DNA from: Desulfosarcina sp. OttesenSCG-928-A07
Lineage (GTDB): Bacteria > Desulfobacterota > Desulfobacteria > Desulfobacterales > Desulfosarcinaceae
NCBI GenBank assembly: GCA_030267325.1
Contig: JAJDJS010000002.1
Span: forward strand, 1-64,000
Direction of reading: 5' to 3'
Length of the DNA stretch: 64,000 nt
Under the pieces are notes generated by a model that was given only the letters and a program-made list of their open reading frames with translations, was not told the origin of the DNA and searched no databases. The stretch's first letter is position 1. Each line of letters begins with the position of its first letter. Position numbers and translations under genes: made by a program. Of this stretch, positions 32,643-40,634 are shown piece by piece.

Positions 32643-35180
32643 ATGACGTTATTTCCCGTGACCCCTGAAACCTATACGCTGTCCATCACACCGGATCTGC
32701 AACGCTTTGTTTTTGACGGTCACCTGACCCTTTCCGCTGTGGCCCACGCGCCCTGCGACACCATCCGGCTGGATTGCGCGGATCTGGAAATCCGGACCTG
32801 CAACATCTCAACCGGAAAAACCGATGCTGCGCAAACCTCCTGCAAATTCACTCTGGACCCGGCGAAAGAAACGCTGATCATTGTTCCCCCAGAACCTATA
32901 TCAGGCCCATTTTTTCTGACGATTGTCTATTCCGGAACCATCAATGACACCATGGCCGGATTTTACCGCAGCCGGATCGAGGTTCCGGGCGGCCCCACCC
33001 ACATGGCCGTTACCCAGTTCCAGGAAAGCGACGCACGACGGGCGTTTCCCTGCTTTGATCATCCTGCCCAAAAGGCTGTGTTTGAACTGAAAATGATCAT
33101 TCCCGAAGAACTGGTTGCCATTTCCAACACCACTATCCAATCCATGACCCAACAGGCGGACGGGAAAAAACAGGTGGTTTTTGCGCCCACCCCAAAAATG
33201 TCCACCTATGTTTTCTTTTTTGGTGTGGGGCCGTTTGAAATCCATCCGGACGCCACTGACCCACGGGTACGGGGGGTGTGTCTGCCGGGGATGGGCGACC
33301 AGACCCGCTTCGGGCTTACCTTTGGCCGAAAAGCCCTGGCGTACGGAGAAGCCTATTACGGCATTGATTATCCGCTGCCCAAAATGGATCTCATCGCGGT
33401 GCCGGACTTTGCCTTTGGGGCCATGGAAAACTGGGGCGCCATCACCTTCCGGGAAAACCTTTTTCTGCACATTTCCGGTGTAACCTCCTGGGAGGGGGAA
33501 AGCCGTATCTGTGAGGTGATTGCCCATGAAATCGTCCATCAGTGGTTCGGCAACCTGGTCACGCCCGAAGACTGGAAATACCTGTGGCTCAACGAGAGCT
33601 TTGCCACTTATTTTGGATACGGCATGGTGGATCACTACCATCCGGACTGGGAGTTCTGGCCGCAGTTTGTCAAAAGCCAGACCGAATCCGCCATGTCCCG
33701 CGACGCCTTGCATGAAACCATTCCCATTGAAATGCCCGGTGATGCCCTTGTGGCCATTACCACCAGTACGGCGCCGATTATTTACAACAAGGGCGGAAGC
33801 GTGCTGCGTCAGCTGGAGGCCTGGATCGGCCCGGACCCGTTCAAGGCCGGCCTGAGGCGTTATCTTTCCGATTATGCCTATGGCTGCGCTGCCAGTCATC
33901 ATTTGTGGGAAATTCTGGCTCAGACATCCGGCATTCCCGTGGACCGATTTATGGAAAACTGGATCACCCAGCCGGGATTTCCACTTGTTACCGTCCGCCG
34001 AAACGGCGACACACTTTTTTTTGACCAGCGCCGATTCACCTTTCTGCCCGGTGATACCCGGGAGATGTGGATGATTCCGCTGACCCTGGCCCTTTACAGC
34101 CATGATGGCTCGGTTACGGTCCACACCCGGATCATGGAAAATGCCACGGATGAAGTTGACCTGCCCAAAGGCATCCACGCCTATAAAATCAATCCCCAGC
34201 AAACTGGGTTTTACCATGTGAAATACGAAGATCCGGATAATTTCCAGGAACTGGAGACCCGGGTCAAAAATCGGTCTTTGCCTTCCATGGACCGGTGGGG
34301 CATTCAGAATGACGCCTATGCCCTGGTCAAATCCGGCGCCCTGACCATGGATGCATACCTGTCTGTGGCCCAGTGGTATATGGGAGAATCCGACTATCTG
34401 CCCCTGTCCAGCCTGGACAACCATCTGTTTGAAGCCGCGCTGATTCTGGAGGGAGAGATTCGCGCCCGAACCATCCGGACGGAAATTGCACTGATTCACA
34501 CGGCACTTGATACCATGGGCTGGACCCCCTCGGACCGGGATCGGCCAACCTCGGCCATGCTGCGGGATCAGCTGCTGGTCCATGGGGCCTGTTTAAAAGA
34601 TGATCGGGTACTGCGCCATCTTGAACCCCGGTTCCGGGAGTTTATGGAAGGCGCCGGCATTGTGCCGGATATTTTCCGGGCCGTGATGACAGCGGGCGGG
34701 GTAAAGGGCGATCCCGCAGCCCTTGACGCCATGATTGCCCGGTATGAAAAAAGCGCGGTGGAACATGAACGCATGATTCTGGTCAGCGCTTTCGGCAGTA
34801 TCGCACCATGGCCGCTTTTGGAAAAAGCCCTGGACTATGCCCTGAATCACGTACCGGATCGGATCCGCTACCTTGCCCTGGTGGTGGCTGCCGGAAATCC
34901 CGAGGCGGGCAGCAATCTCTGGCCGTGGCTGGAAGACCGTCTGCCCCGCATGAAAACCATGCACCCCATGCTGTTCGAGCGCGTCATCTCGGCTTTTGTG
35001 CCGATTCCCGGCCTTGCGGATCCGAATCAGACCCTGGCGTTTTGTAAAACCCTTGTCACGTATGAGCCCCCGGCTGGCGGATATTATCGCCCTTTCACGG
35101 GAACGGTTGCAGGTCAATGTCGCTTTTCGTCAACGGGAGAGGTAATGTATTCAAAACAGAACTATATCCATATAAAATAA
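32643..35180 (+). CDS. M1 family zinc aminopeptidase
   Basis: An 845-residue metallo-aminopeptidase of the ERAP/PepN type that removes N-terminal residues from peptides. It shows the N-terminal beta domain, exopeptidase motif GAMEN (residues 259-263), zinc motif HEIVH (295-299) with the third ligand Glu318 in NESFA, and a helical C-terminal ERAP1-like domain of about 330 residues. No signal peptide, so probably cytoplasmic. Only 12 bases separate it from the superoxide dismutase gene. Confidence 0.94.
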   Translation: MTLFPVTPETYTLSITPDLQRFVFDGHLTLSAVAHAPCDTIRLDCADLEIRTCNISTGKTDAAQTSCKFTLDPAKETLIIVPPEPISGPFFLTIVYSGTINDTMAGFYRSRIEVPGGPTHMAVTQFQESDARRAFPCFDHPAQKAVFELKMIIPEELVAISNTTIQSMTQQADGKKQVVFAPTPKMSTYVFFFGVGPFEIHPDATDPRVRGVCLPGMGDQTRFGLTFGRKALAYGEAYYGIDYPLPKMDLIAVPDFAFGAMENWGAITFRENLFLHISGVTSWEGESRICEVIAHEIVHQWFGNLVTPEDWKYLWLNESFATYFGYGMVDHYHPDWEFWPQFVKSQTESAMSRDALHETIPIEMPGDALVAITTSTAPIIYNKGGSVLRQLEAWIGPDPFKAGLRRYLSDYAYGCAASHHLWEILAQTSGIPVDRFMENWITQPGFPLVTVRRNGDTLFFDQRRFTFLPGDTREMWMIPLTLALYSHDGSVTVHTRIMENATDEVDLPKGIHAYKINPQQTGFYHVKYEDPDNFQELETRVKNRSLPSMDRWGIQNDAYALVKSGALTMDAYLSVAQWYMGESDYLPLSSLDNHLFEAALILEGEIRARTIRTEIALIHTALDTMGWTPSDRDRPTSAMLRDQLLVHGACLKDDRVLRHLEPRFREFMEGAGIVPDIFRAVMTAGGVKGDPAALDAMIARYEKSAVEHERMILVSAFGSIAPWPLLEKALDYALNHVPDRIRYLALVVAAGNPEAGSNLWPWLEDRLPRMKTMHPMLFERVISAFVPIPGLADPNQTLAFCKTLVTYEPPAGGYYRPFTGTVAGQCRFSSTGEVMYSKQNYIHIK

Positions 35181-35192
35181 GGAGAAACCCGC

Positions 35193-35927
35193 ATGCGTTA
35201 CCGTTCTGTCAGACACCGTTCGTTTTTTGGGAAAACCGCTCTTGTGGCCATGTGCCTGGTATCCGGCCTGTTTTTGATGCAGTGCGACAGCGGATCCGCC
35301 ACATTTACAAAAATACCGCTGCCCTACGCCCTGGACGCCCTGGAGCCTGCCATCAGCGCGAAAACCATGGATCTTCACTACAACCGGCACTATGCCGGGT
35401 ATGTGAAAAAGGCCATTGAACTCACCCGTGGCGCACCATACAGCGGAAAATCCCCTGAAGAAGTGATCCGCATGACCGCAGGCGACCCGGACAAAGCCGC
35501 TGTTTTCAACAACGCGGCCCAGGCCTGGAACCATGCTTTCTTTTTTCAGAGCCTGAAACCCAAAGGCGGCGGAGAGCCCGAAGGCCGGCTGGCCGAGATG
35601 ATAAATGGAAGTTTCGGCGGATTCAAGAAATTCAAAACCCAGATGATCACCGCGGCCAGCGAACAATTCGGCAGCGGCTGGGTCTGGCTGGCCCTGAAGG
35701 ATGGCAAGCTGATGATCTGCGCTGCCAGTGACGCGGACACCCCCATTGCCCATGATGCGATTCCGCTTTTGGGTATCGACATCTGGGAACATGCTTATTA
35801 CCTGGATTACCAGAACCGCCGGGGGGATTATGTGGAGGCCGTCCTGAACAACCTGGTGGACTGGGATTTTGTTTCGGCCCATCTGCCTGCACCGGCAGAA
35901 CCGGAAGCTGACGTTCCTGCTGAATAA
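35193..35927 (+). CDS. Exported Fe/Mn superoxide dismutase, putative lipoprotein
   Basis: A 244-residue Fe/Mn-type superoxide dismutase. All four metal ligands are in recognisable motifs: His in DLHYNRHYAGYV, His in AWNHAFFFQSL, and Asp and His in DIWEHAYYLDYQNRR. The N-terminus is basic and hydrophobic, ending LVSGLFLMQC, which looks like a lipobox; the mature enzyme would be lipid-anchored in the envelope. A short acidic Pro/Ala tail follows. Most bacterial Fe/Mn enzymes are cytoplasmic. AAGGAG precedes the ATG. Confidence 0.92.
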   Translation: MRYRSVRHRSFFGKTALVAMCLVSGLFLMQCDSGSATFTKIPLPYALDALEPAISAKTMDLHYNRHYAGYVKKAIELTRGAPYSGKSPEEVIRMTAGDPDKAAVFNNAAQAWNHAFFFQSLKPKGGGEPEGRLAEMINGSFGGFKKFKTQMITAASEQFGSGWVWLALKDGKLMICAASDADTPIAHDAIPLLGIDIWEHAYYLDYQNRRGDYVEAVLNNLVDWDFVSAHLPAPAEPEADVPAE

Positions 35928-35941
35928 GCAACGTTACCCCC

Positions 35942-36757
35942 ATGCCCATTTCTTATACAGCGGCCGGTCTTCTTGAAAAAATCAGAAAGACCGCACCGCT
36001 GATTCATAATATCACCAATTTGGTCGTGATGAACGCCACCGCCAATATTCTCCTGGCCATGGGCGCATCCCCGGTCATGGCGCACAGTGATCGGGAAGTG
36101 GTGGAAATGACTTCCCTGTCCGGCGCACTGGTCCTCAACATCGGTACTTTATCCGATCCATGGGTGAGGGCCATGTGCATGGCCGGAAAGGCGGCCAATA
36201 CCCTGGGCCTGCCGGTGATTCTGGATCCGGTGGGCGCCGGGGCCACATCCTACCGCACCGATTCTGTCCGGCAGATTCTGGATGAAGTCTCCATTTCCGT
36301 GATTCGCGGCAATGCCTCGGAAGTGTTGTCCCTTTCCGATACCCGTGTTCGGACCAAAGGCGTGGATTCATCCCTGGCGCTATCTGATGCGGCCATTGAT
36401 ACGGCACGCAAAATTGCCCGGCGCCATCATTGTATTGTGGCCATTTCCGGGGAAAAAGACCTGATCACCGATGGAGACCGGAACTATCGTGTCTCCGGCG
36501 GCGTTTCCCTGATGACCCGGGTCACCGGGCTGGGGTGCGGTTTATCAGCAACGGTGGGGGCGTTTTGCGCGGTGGCAAGCGATGATGACCGACTTTCCGC
36601 CGTGGCCTCGGCCATGGGGTTTTATGGGTTGTGCGGTGAGGTGGCCTATAGGGTCAGCAACCGGCCGGGAAGTTTTTTTGTCGCCTTTATAGACACCCTG
36701 TACACAATCGATACGGCAGAAATCATCCAGGGGCTGCGGATCGAGGCGTTTTTGTAA
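35942..36757 (+). CDS. thiM: Hydroxyethylthiazole kinase
   Basis: A 271-residue ribokinase-fold enzyme that phosphorylates hydroxyethylthiazole for thiamine salvage. It has PLIHNITNLVVMNATANILLAMGASPVM, LDPVGAGAT, IRGNASEVLSL, and the catalytic GLGCGLSATVGAF near the C-terminus. No thiE, thiD or TPP riboswitch was noticed next to it. It begins 14 bases after the dismutase gene. Confidence 0.95.
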   Translation: MPISYTAAGLLEKIRKTAPLIHNITNLVVMNATANILLAMGASPVMAHSDREVVEMTSLSGALVLNIGTLSDPWVRAMCMAGKAANTLGLPVILDPVGAGATSYRTDSVRQILDEVSISVIRGNASEVLSLSDTRVRTKGVDSSLALSDAAIDTARKIARRHHCIVAISGEKDLITDGDRNYRVSGGVSLMTRVTGLGCGLSATVGAFCAVASDDDRLSAVASAMGFYGLCGEVAYRVSNRPGSFFVAFIDTLYTIDTAEIIQGLRIEAFL

Positions 36758-36775
36758 GAAAAAACCGGACTTGGG

Positions 36776-37267
36776 TTATCTGCTGAAATAGGCATTGGGG
36801 TCTTTTTCCAAAAGGTCTTTTTTTTTCTTGATTTCTTCAATCATTGCCGCTTTTTGTCCGGGCCCAAAGGTTGTGCTGAGGCCCCTTTGGGTGATGGCAT
36901 CCATTTCCCTTTGCAGGCGGTTTTGTTCGGCCAGAATCCGCTGCCTCTGTTCCGCAACCTGTTTCTTTTTTTCAATTTCAGAATCTTTTGCGTTTTGTTC
37001 CGCTTCTTTTCTGGCCCGATCCCGGTTTTCCGCCTGAACCTGTCGGATCATTTTGTCATATTCTTGCCGGGCCTTTTTCATTGCAGCTGGATCGCTTTCA
37101 ATTTCATCTGTTACGGTAAACTTTTTTATTCCATCGGGCGGTGGTTCACTGGAAAATCGCCGGGTTCCATGGGCATCGGTCCAGGTATAAATATTTTGGG
37201 GAAAAACCGTGTTTGACAACCCCGCCACCAGCACGATGACTCCCGCAAGGGCCATGATTCGAGACAT
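36776..37267 (-). CDS. DUF4124 domain exported protein
   Basis: A 163-residue protein with a signal peptide (RIMALAGVIVLVAGLSNTVFP), a short DUF4124 module (IYTWTDAHGTRRFSSEPPP) and a long Lys/Glu/Gln-rich coiled coil. DUF4124 modules occur at the N-terminus of many periplasmic proteins of unknown role. It is convergent with thiM. Confidence 0.75.
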   Translation of the reverse strand: MSRIMALAGVIVLVAGLSNTVFPQNIYTWTDAHGTRRFSSEPPPDGIKKFTVTDEIESDPAAMKKARQEYDKMIRQVQAENRDRARKEAEQNAKDSEIEKKKQVAEQRQRILAEQNRLQREMDAITQRGLSTTFGPGQKAAMIEEIKKKKDLLEKDPNAYFSR

Positions 37268-37593
37268 ACATGCCTTCCTTGAATATTTTTGTTTTTCAGG
37301 TCACCCTTGTGCCGAAACAGGGAATTTCTGCCACACCCCGCCATAGCGGACCAAAAAGAAGTATATAATTTTACAACAATCTGAATTGACTAAACATATT
37401 GCATGTTATAATCAGTTTGAAACAAAAACAACACGGATTCAACAGACTTCCCATGATGAATACATACATCTGCCTCACCATTTTTGTGTTTCCCATTCAA
37501 AAAGACGATTTCTGTTTTCTGAAAGATCAAAACCCTTTTTTTGGAGGCACAGATGCTTTACGGATTTTGTAAAACGCCAAAAAGGGAAGCCCC
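37268..37593. other. Intergenic region upstream of cardiolipin synthase
   Basis: About 325 bases holding a promoter with a perfect TATAAT and a possible 16-codon leader ORF. No other gene or hairpin was recognised. Confidence 0.5.
37386..37412 (+). promoter_or_regulatory. Candidate promoter of the cardiolipin synthase gene
   Basis: TTGACT (37386-37391) and TATAAT (37407-37412) with a 15-base spacer, shorter than the ideal 17. The perfect -10 makes it the best promoter in this gap. Confidence 0.5.
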
Positions 37594-37603
37594 ATGCCTG
37601 TAA
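37553..37603 (+). CDS. Possible 16-codon leader ORF overlapping cls start
   Basis: ATG at 37553 follows TTGGAGG with ideal spacing and opens a short frame, MLYGFCKTPKREAPCL, whose TAA (37601-37603) overlaps the cardiolipin synthase ATG at 37594 in another frame. It could couple translation, or it may be accidental. Confidence 0.3.
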   Translation: MLYGFCKTPKREAPCL

Positions 37604-39030
37604 TCCATGTGGTTGCCGAATATTGGGTGGTCATTGTTCCCACGATTTTTCATATTCTCGGCCTTTGTTTTATCTTCGATACCATCATGAACGGCCGCAC
37701 CAGCCAGGGAACCATTGCCTGGGTCATGGCGCTTTTCTTTTTTCCCTATATTGCTGTTTTTCTCTACCTGTTTTTCGGCGCCAGACGAATCAAGGATTAT
37801 TCCGTTGCCCACCAGTATAGTGTGACGGATATCCACCACCTGGGAAAAACCCTCCAGCAGGACCATCGGCTCCAGGAGCTGATGGAAGCGGATATCTCAA
37901 AAATAGATATTTTCAGCCATATCTATCATTTTCCCTTTATGAAGGGAAACCGCGCCACCTTGTTGATTGACGGCGAAGAAACCTTTGCGTCCATTTTTGA
38001 AGGTCTTGCCATGGCCAGAAACTATATTCTGGTTCAGTTTTTCATCATTCATCCCGACAGCCTTGGAAACCGGTTTAAAGCCGCTTTAATTGAACGGGCA
38101 AAAGCAGGGGTAAAAGTTTATTTTCTCTATGACCGGATCGGATCGGTCTGCCTGTCACGATCCTACATCCGGGAATTGAAAGCATCGGGTGTCCAGGTTT
38201 CGGTATTCAGGGTGGGGCGCCAGTGGATCAACCGGCTTCATATCAATTTTCGCAATCATCGCAAAATCGTTGTGGTGGATGGTGAAAAAAGCTGGGTCGG
38301 CGGTCATAATGTAGGCGACAACTATTTAGGAAAAGGACGTAAATTCAGTCATTGGCGGGATACCCACGTTAAAGTCGAAGGGCCGGCAACCCTTCCGGTT
38401 CAGCTCTCCTTTGTGGAAGACTGGTACTGGGCCAGTGGAAAACTTCCGGAGGTATCCTGGGACCCCCCGCCCTTGTATGGAAATGAACCAGCGCTGTGCA
38501 TTCCCACAGGACCCGGTGACATTGTGGAGAGCGGTTCCCTCATGATGGTTCAGGCCATCAACACCGCAACTTCCCGATGCTGGATCATGACCCCCTATTT
38601 TGTGCCGGATGTGGCGGTGATCAAGGCCCTTCAGCTGGCGTCGATCCGGGGTGCGGATGTTCGGATTCTCATTCCTGCCCATCCGGATAAACGGGTGGTC
38701 TGGTGGGCGGCCCACAGCTATCTGTCCGAAGTGGCGGTGGCAGGTGTGCGCATGTACACCTATAACAATGGGTTCATGCACCAGAAGGTGTTTTTGATTG
38801 ATGATAAGGTTGCCGGGATCGGAACCGCCAACCTGGACAACCGGTCCCTCCGGATCAATTTTGAAATCACCATGCTGTTTACAGATCCCGCATTTGTCAA
38901 AAAAGTGGATGCCATGTGCCGGACCGATTTTGCAAATTCCACGGCCCTCACCACAGATGATGTGTACCGACGATCCATTTTTTTCAGGCTGGCCATCCGG
39001 GCGGCCCGACTCTTTTCTCCGATTCTTTAG
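37594..39030 (+). CDS. cls: Cardiolipin synthase, phospholipase D family
   Basis: A 478-residue membrane enzyme that joins two phosphatidylglycerols into cardiolipin. Two N-terminal membrane helices (VVIVPTIFHILGLCFIF and GTIAWVMALFFFPYIAVFLYLFFG) precede the two HKD catalytic motifs, HRKIVVVDG and HQKVFLIDD, each followed by the expected GG or GT segment. The stop TAG at 39028-39030 is the first triplet of repeat copy C. The original C-terminus (ending FSPIL here) is the usual 'LFSPLL-like' end, so little seems lost. Confidence 0.95.
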   Translation: MPVIHVVAEYWVVIVPTIFHILGLCFIFDTIMNGRTSQGTIAWVMALFFFPYIAVFLYLFFGARRIKDYSVAHQYSVTDIHHLGKTLQQDHRLQELMEADISKIDIFSHIYHFPFMKGNRATLLIDGEETFASIFEGLAMARNYILVQFFIIHPDSLGNRFKAALIERAKAGVKVYFLYDRIGSVCLSRSYIRELKASGVQVSVFRVGRQWINRLHINFRNHRKIVVVDGEKSWVGGHNVGDNYLGKGRKFSHWRDTHVKVEGPATLPVQLSFVEDWYWASGKLPEVSWDPPPLYGNEPALCIPTGPGDIVESGSLMMVQAINTATSRCWIMTPYFVPDVAVIKALQLASIRGADVRILIPAHPDKRVVWWAAHSYLSEVAVAGVRMYTYNNGFMHQKVFLIDDKVAGIGTANLDNRSLRINFEITMLFTDPAFVKKVDAMCRTDFANSTALTTDDVYRRSIFFRLAIRAARLFSPIL

Positions 39031-39145
39031 ACAGTGTCACCTTAAAAAAGGTAACAATTTGAATTTATTATATAAAATAAGATTTCACAATTTTACCCAT
39101 ACTCAATGACTTCAAGCTGTTACAAACTTGAGACGACACTATCTA
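39028..39145 (+). repeat. Dispersed MITE-like repeat, copy C
   Basis: Left end TAGACAGTGTCAC, right end CGACACTATCTA (39134-39145). Shared internal blocks are GTAACAATTTGAATT and TCAATGACTTCAAGCTGTTACAAAC. Its first TAG is the stop of the cardiolipin synthase gene. Confidence 0.85.
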
Positions 39146-39189
39146 AGACCTTTGGTGTCGTCAAAAAGCGTTGTTCCGGCCAGGGGACA

Positions 39190-40068
39190 CTACAGCCTGC
39201 ACCCGGCCAGCTCCTCATAAAACCGCGACAGCACACTGTGATCCGCACTGCCATGGCCGCCTGTCTTGAGGCTCTGCATCATCTCCATCACCAGGGCCAC
39301 AAGGGGCATGGGCGCGGCCAGGCTGTGTCCGGCTTCCTGAACATTGGCCAGATCCTTGATGTGCAGGTCCAGTGTGAAACCCGGTTGGGTGTTATGGCTC
39401 AGCATCATGGGCGCTTTGGCGTCCATTACGGCGGAAGCGGCAAGTCCGCCGCGGATGGCCTGAAAGACGCGCTCCGGATCCGCGCCCGCTTTTTTGGCAA
39501 GGGTCAGTGCCTCGGCCAGCACAGCGATGTTCACCGCCACAATGGCCTGATTGGCCAGCTTGGCAATGTTGCCCGCGCCGATGGGGCCCACATGCGTCAC
39601 TGAATCGGCCAGCACGTCCAATATGGGCCGGGCTTCTTCCAAATCCTTCACATCCCCGCCCACCATAACGGAAAGTGTTCCGTTGACTGCTTTGGGCTCG
39701 CCACCGCTGACCGGTGCATCCAGCATCCGGATGTTTTTGGCAGCCAGTGCGTCATGGATTTCCCGGCTTGCCAGCGGTGCAATGGAACTCATGTCCACCA
39801 GCAGGGTGCCGGGTGCGGCGTTATCGCGAATTCCGCCTTCCCCAAGGGCAACTTGCCTTACATCCGGCGAATCCGGCAGCATGGTGATGATGATGCGGCA
39901 CTGCGGGGCCAGTTCGGAAATTGAACCGGCCGCTGCTGCACCGGCTTTTGCCGCTTCATCCATGGCCGGCCGGGACCGGCTGAAGCAGATGACGGAATAC
40001 CCCGCCTTTATCAGATTTTTGCACATGGGTTTTCCCATGATACCCAATCCGACAAATCCGATTTTCAT
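39190..40068 (-). CDS. Beta-hydroxyacid dehydrogenase (tartronate semialdehyde reductase/HIBADH family)
   Basis: A 292-residue NAD(P)-dependent enzyme. The Rossmann motif GFVGLGIMGKPM is N-terminal, then VDMSSIAP, the substrate-binding DAPVSGGEPKAVNGTL, and the catalytic Lys region GAGNIAKLANQAIVAVNI. Members reduce tartronate semialdehyde, succinate semialdehyde or oxidise 3-hydroxyisobutyrate; which one is unclear. The ATG at 40068 has AAAAGGAG upstream. The reading frame stays open upstream through the remains of an XRE regulator gene. Confidence 0.9.
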   Translation of the reverse strand: MKIGFVGLGIMGKPMCKNLIKAGYSVICFSRSRPAMDEAAKAGAAAAGSISELAPQCRIIITMLPDSPDVRQVALGEGGIRDNAAPGTLLVDMSSIAPLASREIHDALAAKNIRMLDAPVSGGEPKAVNGTLSVMVGGDVKDLEEARPILDVLADSVTHVGPIGAGNIAKLANQAIVAVNIAVLAEALTLAKKAGADPERVFQAIRGGLAASAVMDAKAPMMLSHNTQPGFTLDLHIKDLANVQEAGHSLAAPMPLVALVMEMMQSLKTGGHGSADHSVLSRFYEELAGCRL

Positions 40069-40422
40069 CTCCTTTTCCTCTTCGCACATGGCCGAAAGGG
40101 TTTCCGCATCCGGCATCATCAGATGGCTGGGGATGGAGCGCAATACGTCGGCCAGTTTTTGAGCATGCGTGTACGGAACAGCACGACGATTTTTTCAAAA
40201 TCTGAAATGTGGCTTTGCGGGACCCAAGGGCATCAGCCACTTCTTTTTGCGTCATGCCGGCACGAAGGCGCAGCGCTCAATTTCCGGCATGGGCAGCACT
40301 GGAAAAGAATTTCCTGCACCATCTACTATTTTTCCGCCAAGACGGGTCACCAACTCAGCCACCAAGGGCAGACATTCAGACGGCATATAGACATAAACAT
40401 TAGCAATTTCAGCATGTTGCAT
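40069..40422 (-). pseudogene. Frameshifted XRE-type helix-turn-helix gene
   Basis: Three reading-frame pieces join into one plausible regulator. ATG 40422 opens a 56-codon piece (MQHAEIANVYVYMPSE... ERCAFVPA) that stops at 40252. In the next frame from 40255 comes MTQKEVADALG, the start of an XRE helix-turn-helix. In the third frame comes KNRRAVPYTHAQKLADVLRSIPSHLMMPD, the end of such a domain, preceded by an in-frame TGA. At least two frameshifts and a stop are needed to restore it. It is probably a dead antitoxin or regulator whose frame now runs into the dehydrogenase gene. Confidence 0.65.
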
Positions 40423-40634
40423 GACAATCCGCTTTGTTGTGGATATTTTATATCATCACGTACGGCTGCCAGGCAATATGCCTGTGCTTCATTCTTGAAG
40501 CTGTCGCCATCATTGATTATGATCCACAGTTGATTTATACGCGGTTTGATGAAAGTGCCGGCCGACAGATCGTAAAATGCCTCCGGATATCCGATTCTTT
40601 CATCAATCCAAAGACACAGATCGGTTTTTTGTCC

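Noticed and set aside
32901..34583. Minus-strand ORF (560 codons) opposite the M1 aminopeptidase
   Set aside because: Shadow of the aminopeptidase, no RBS or domain.
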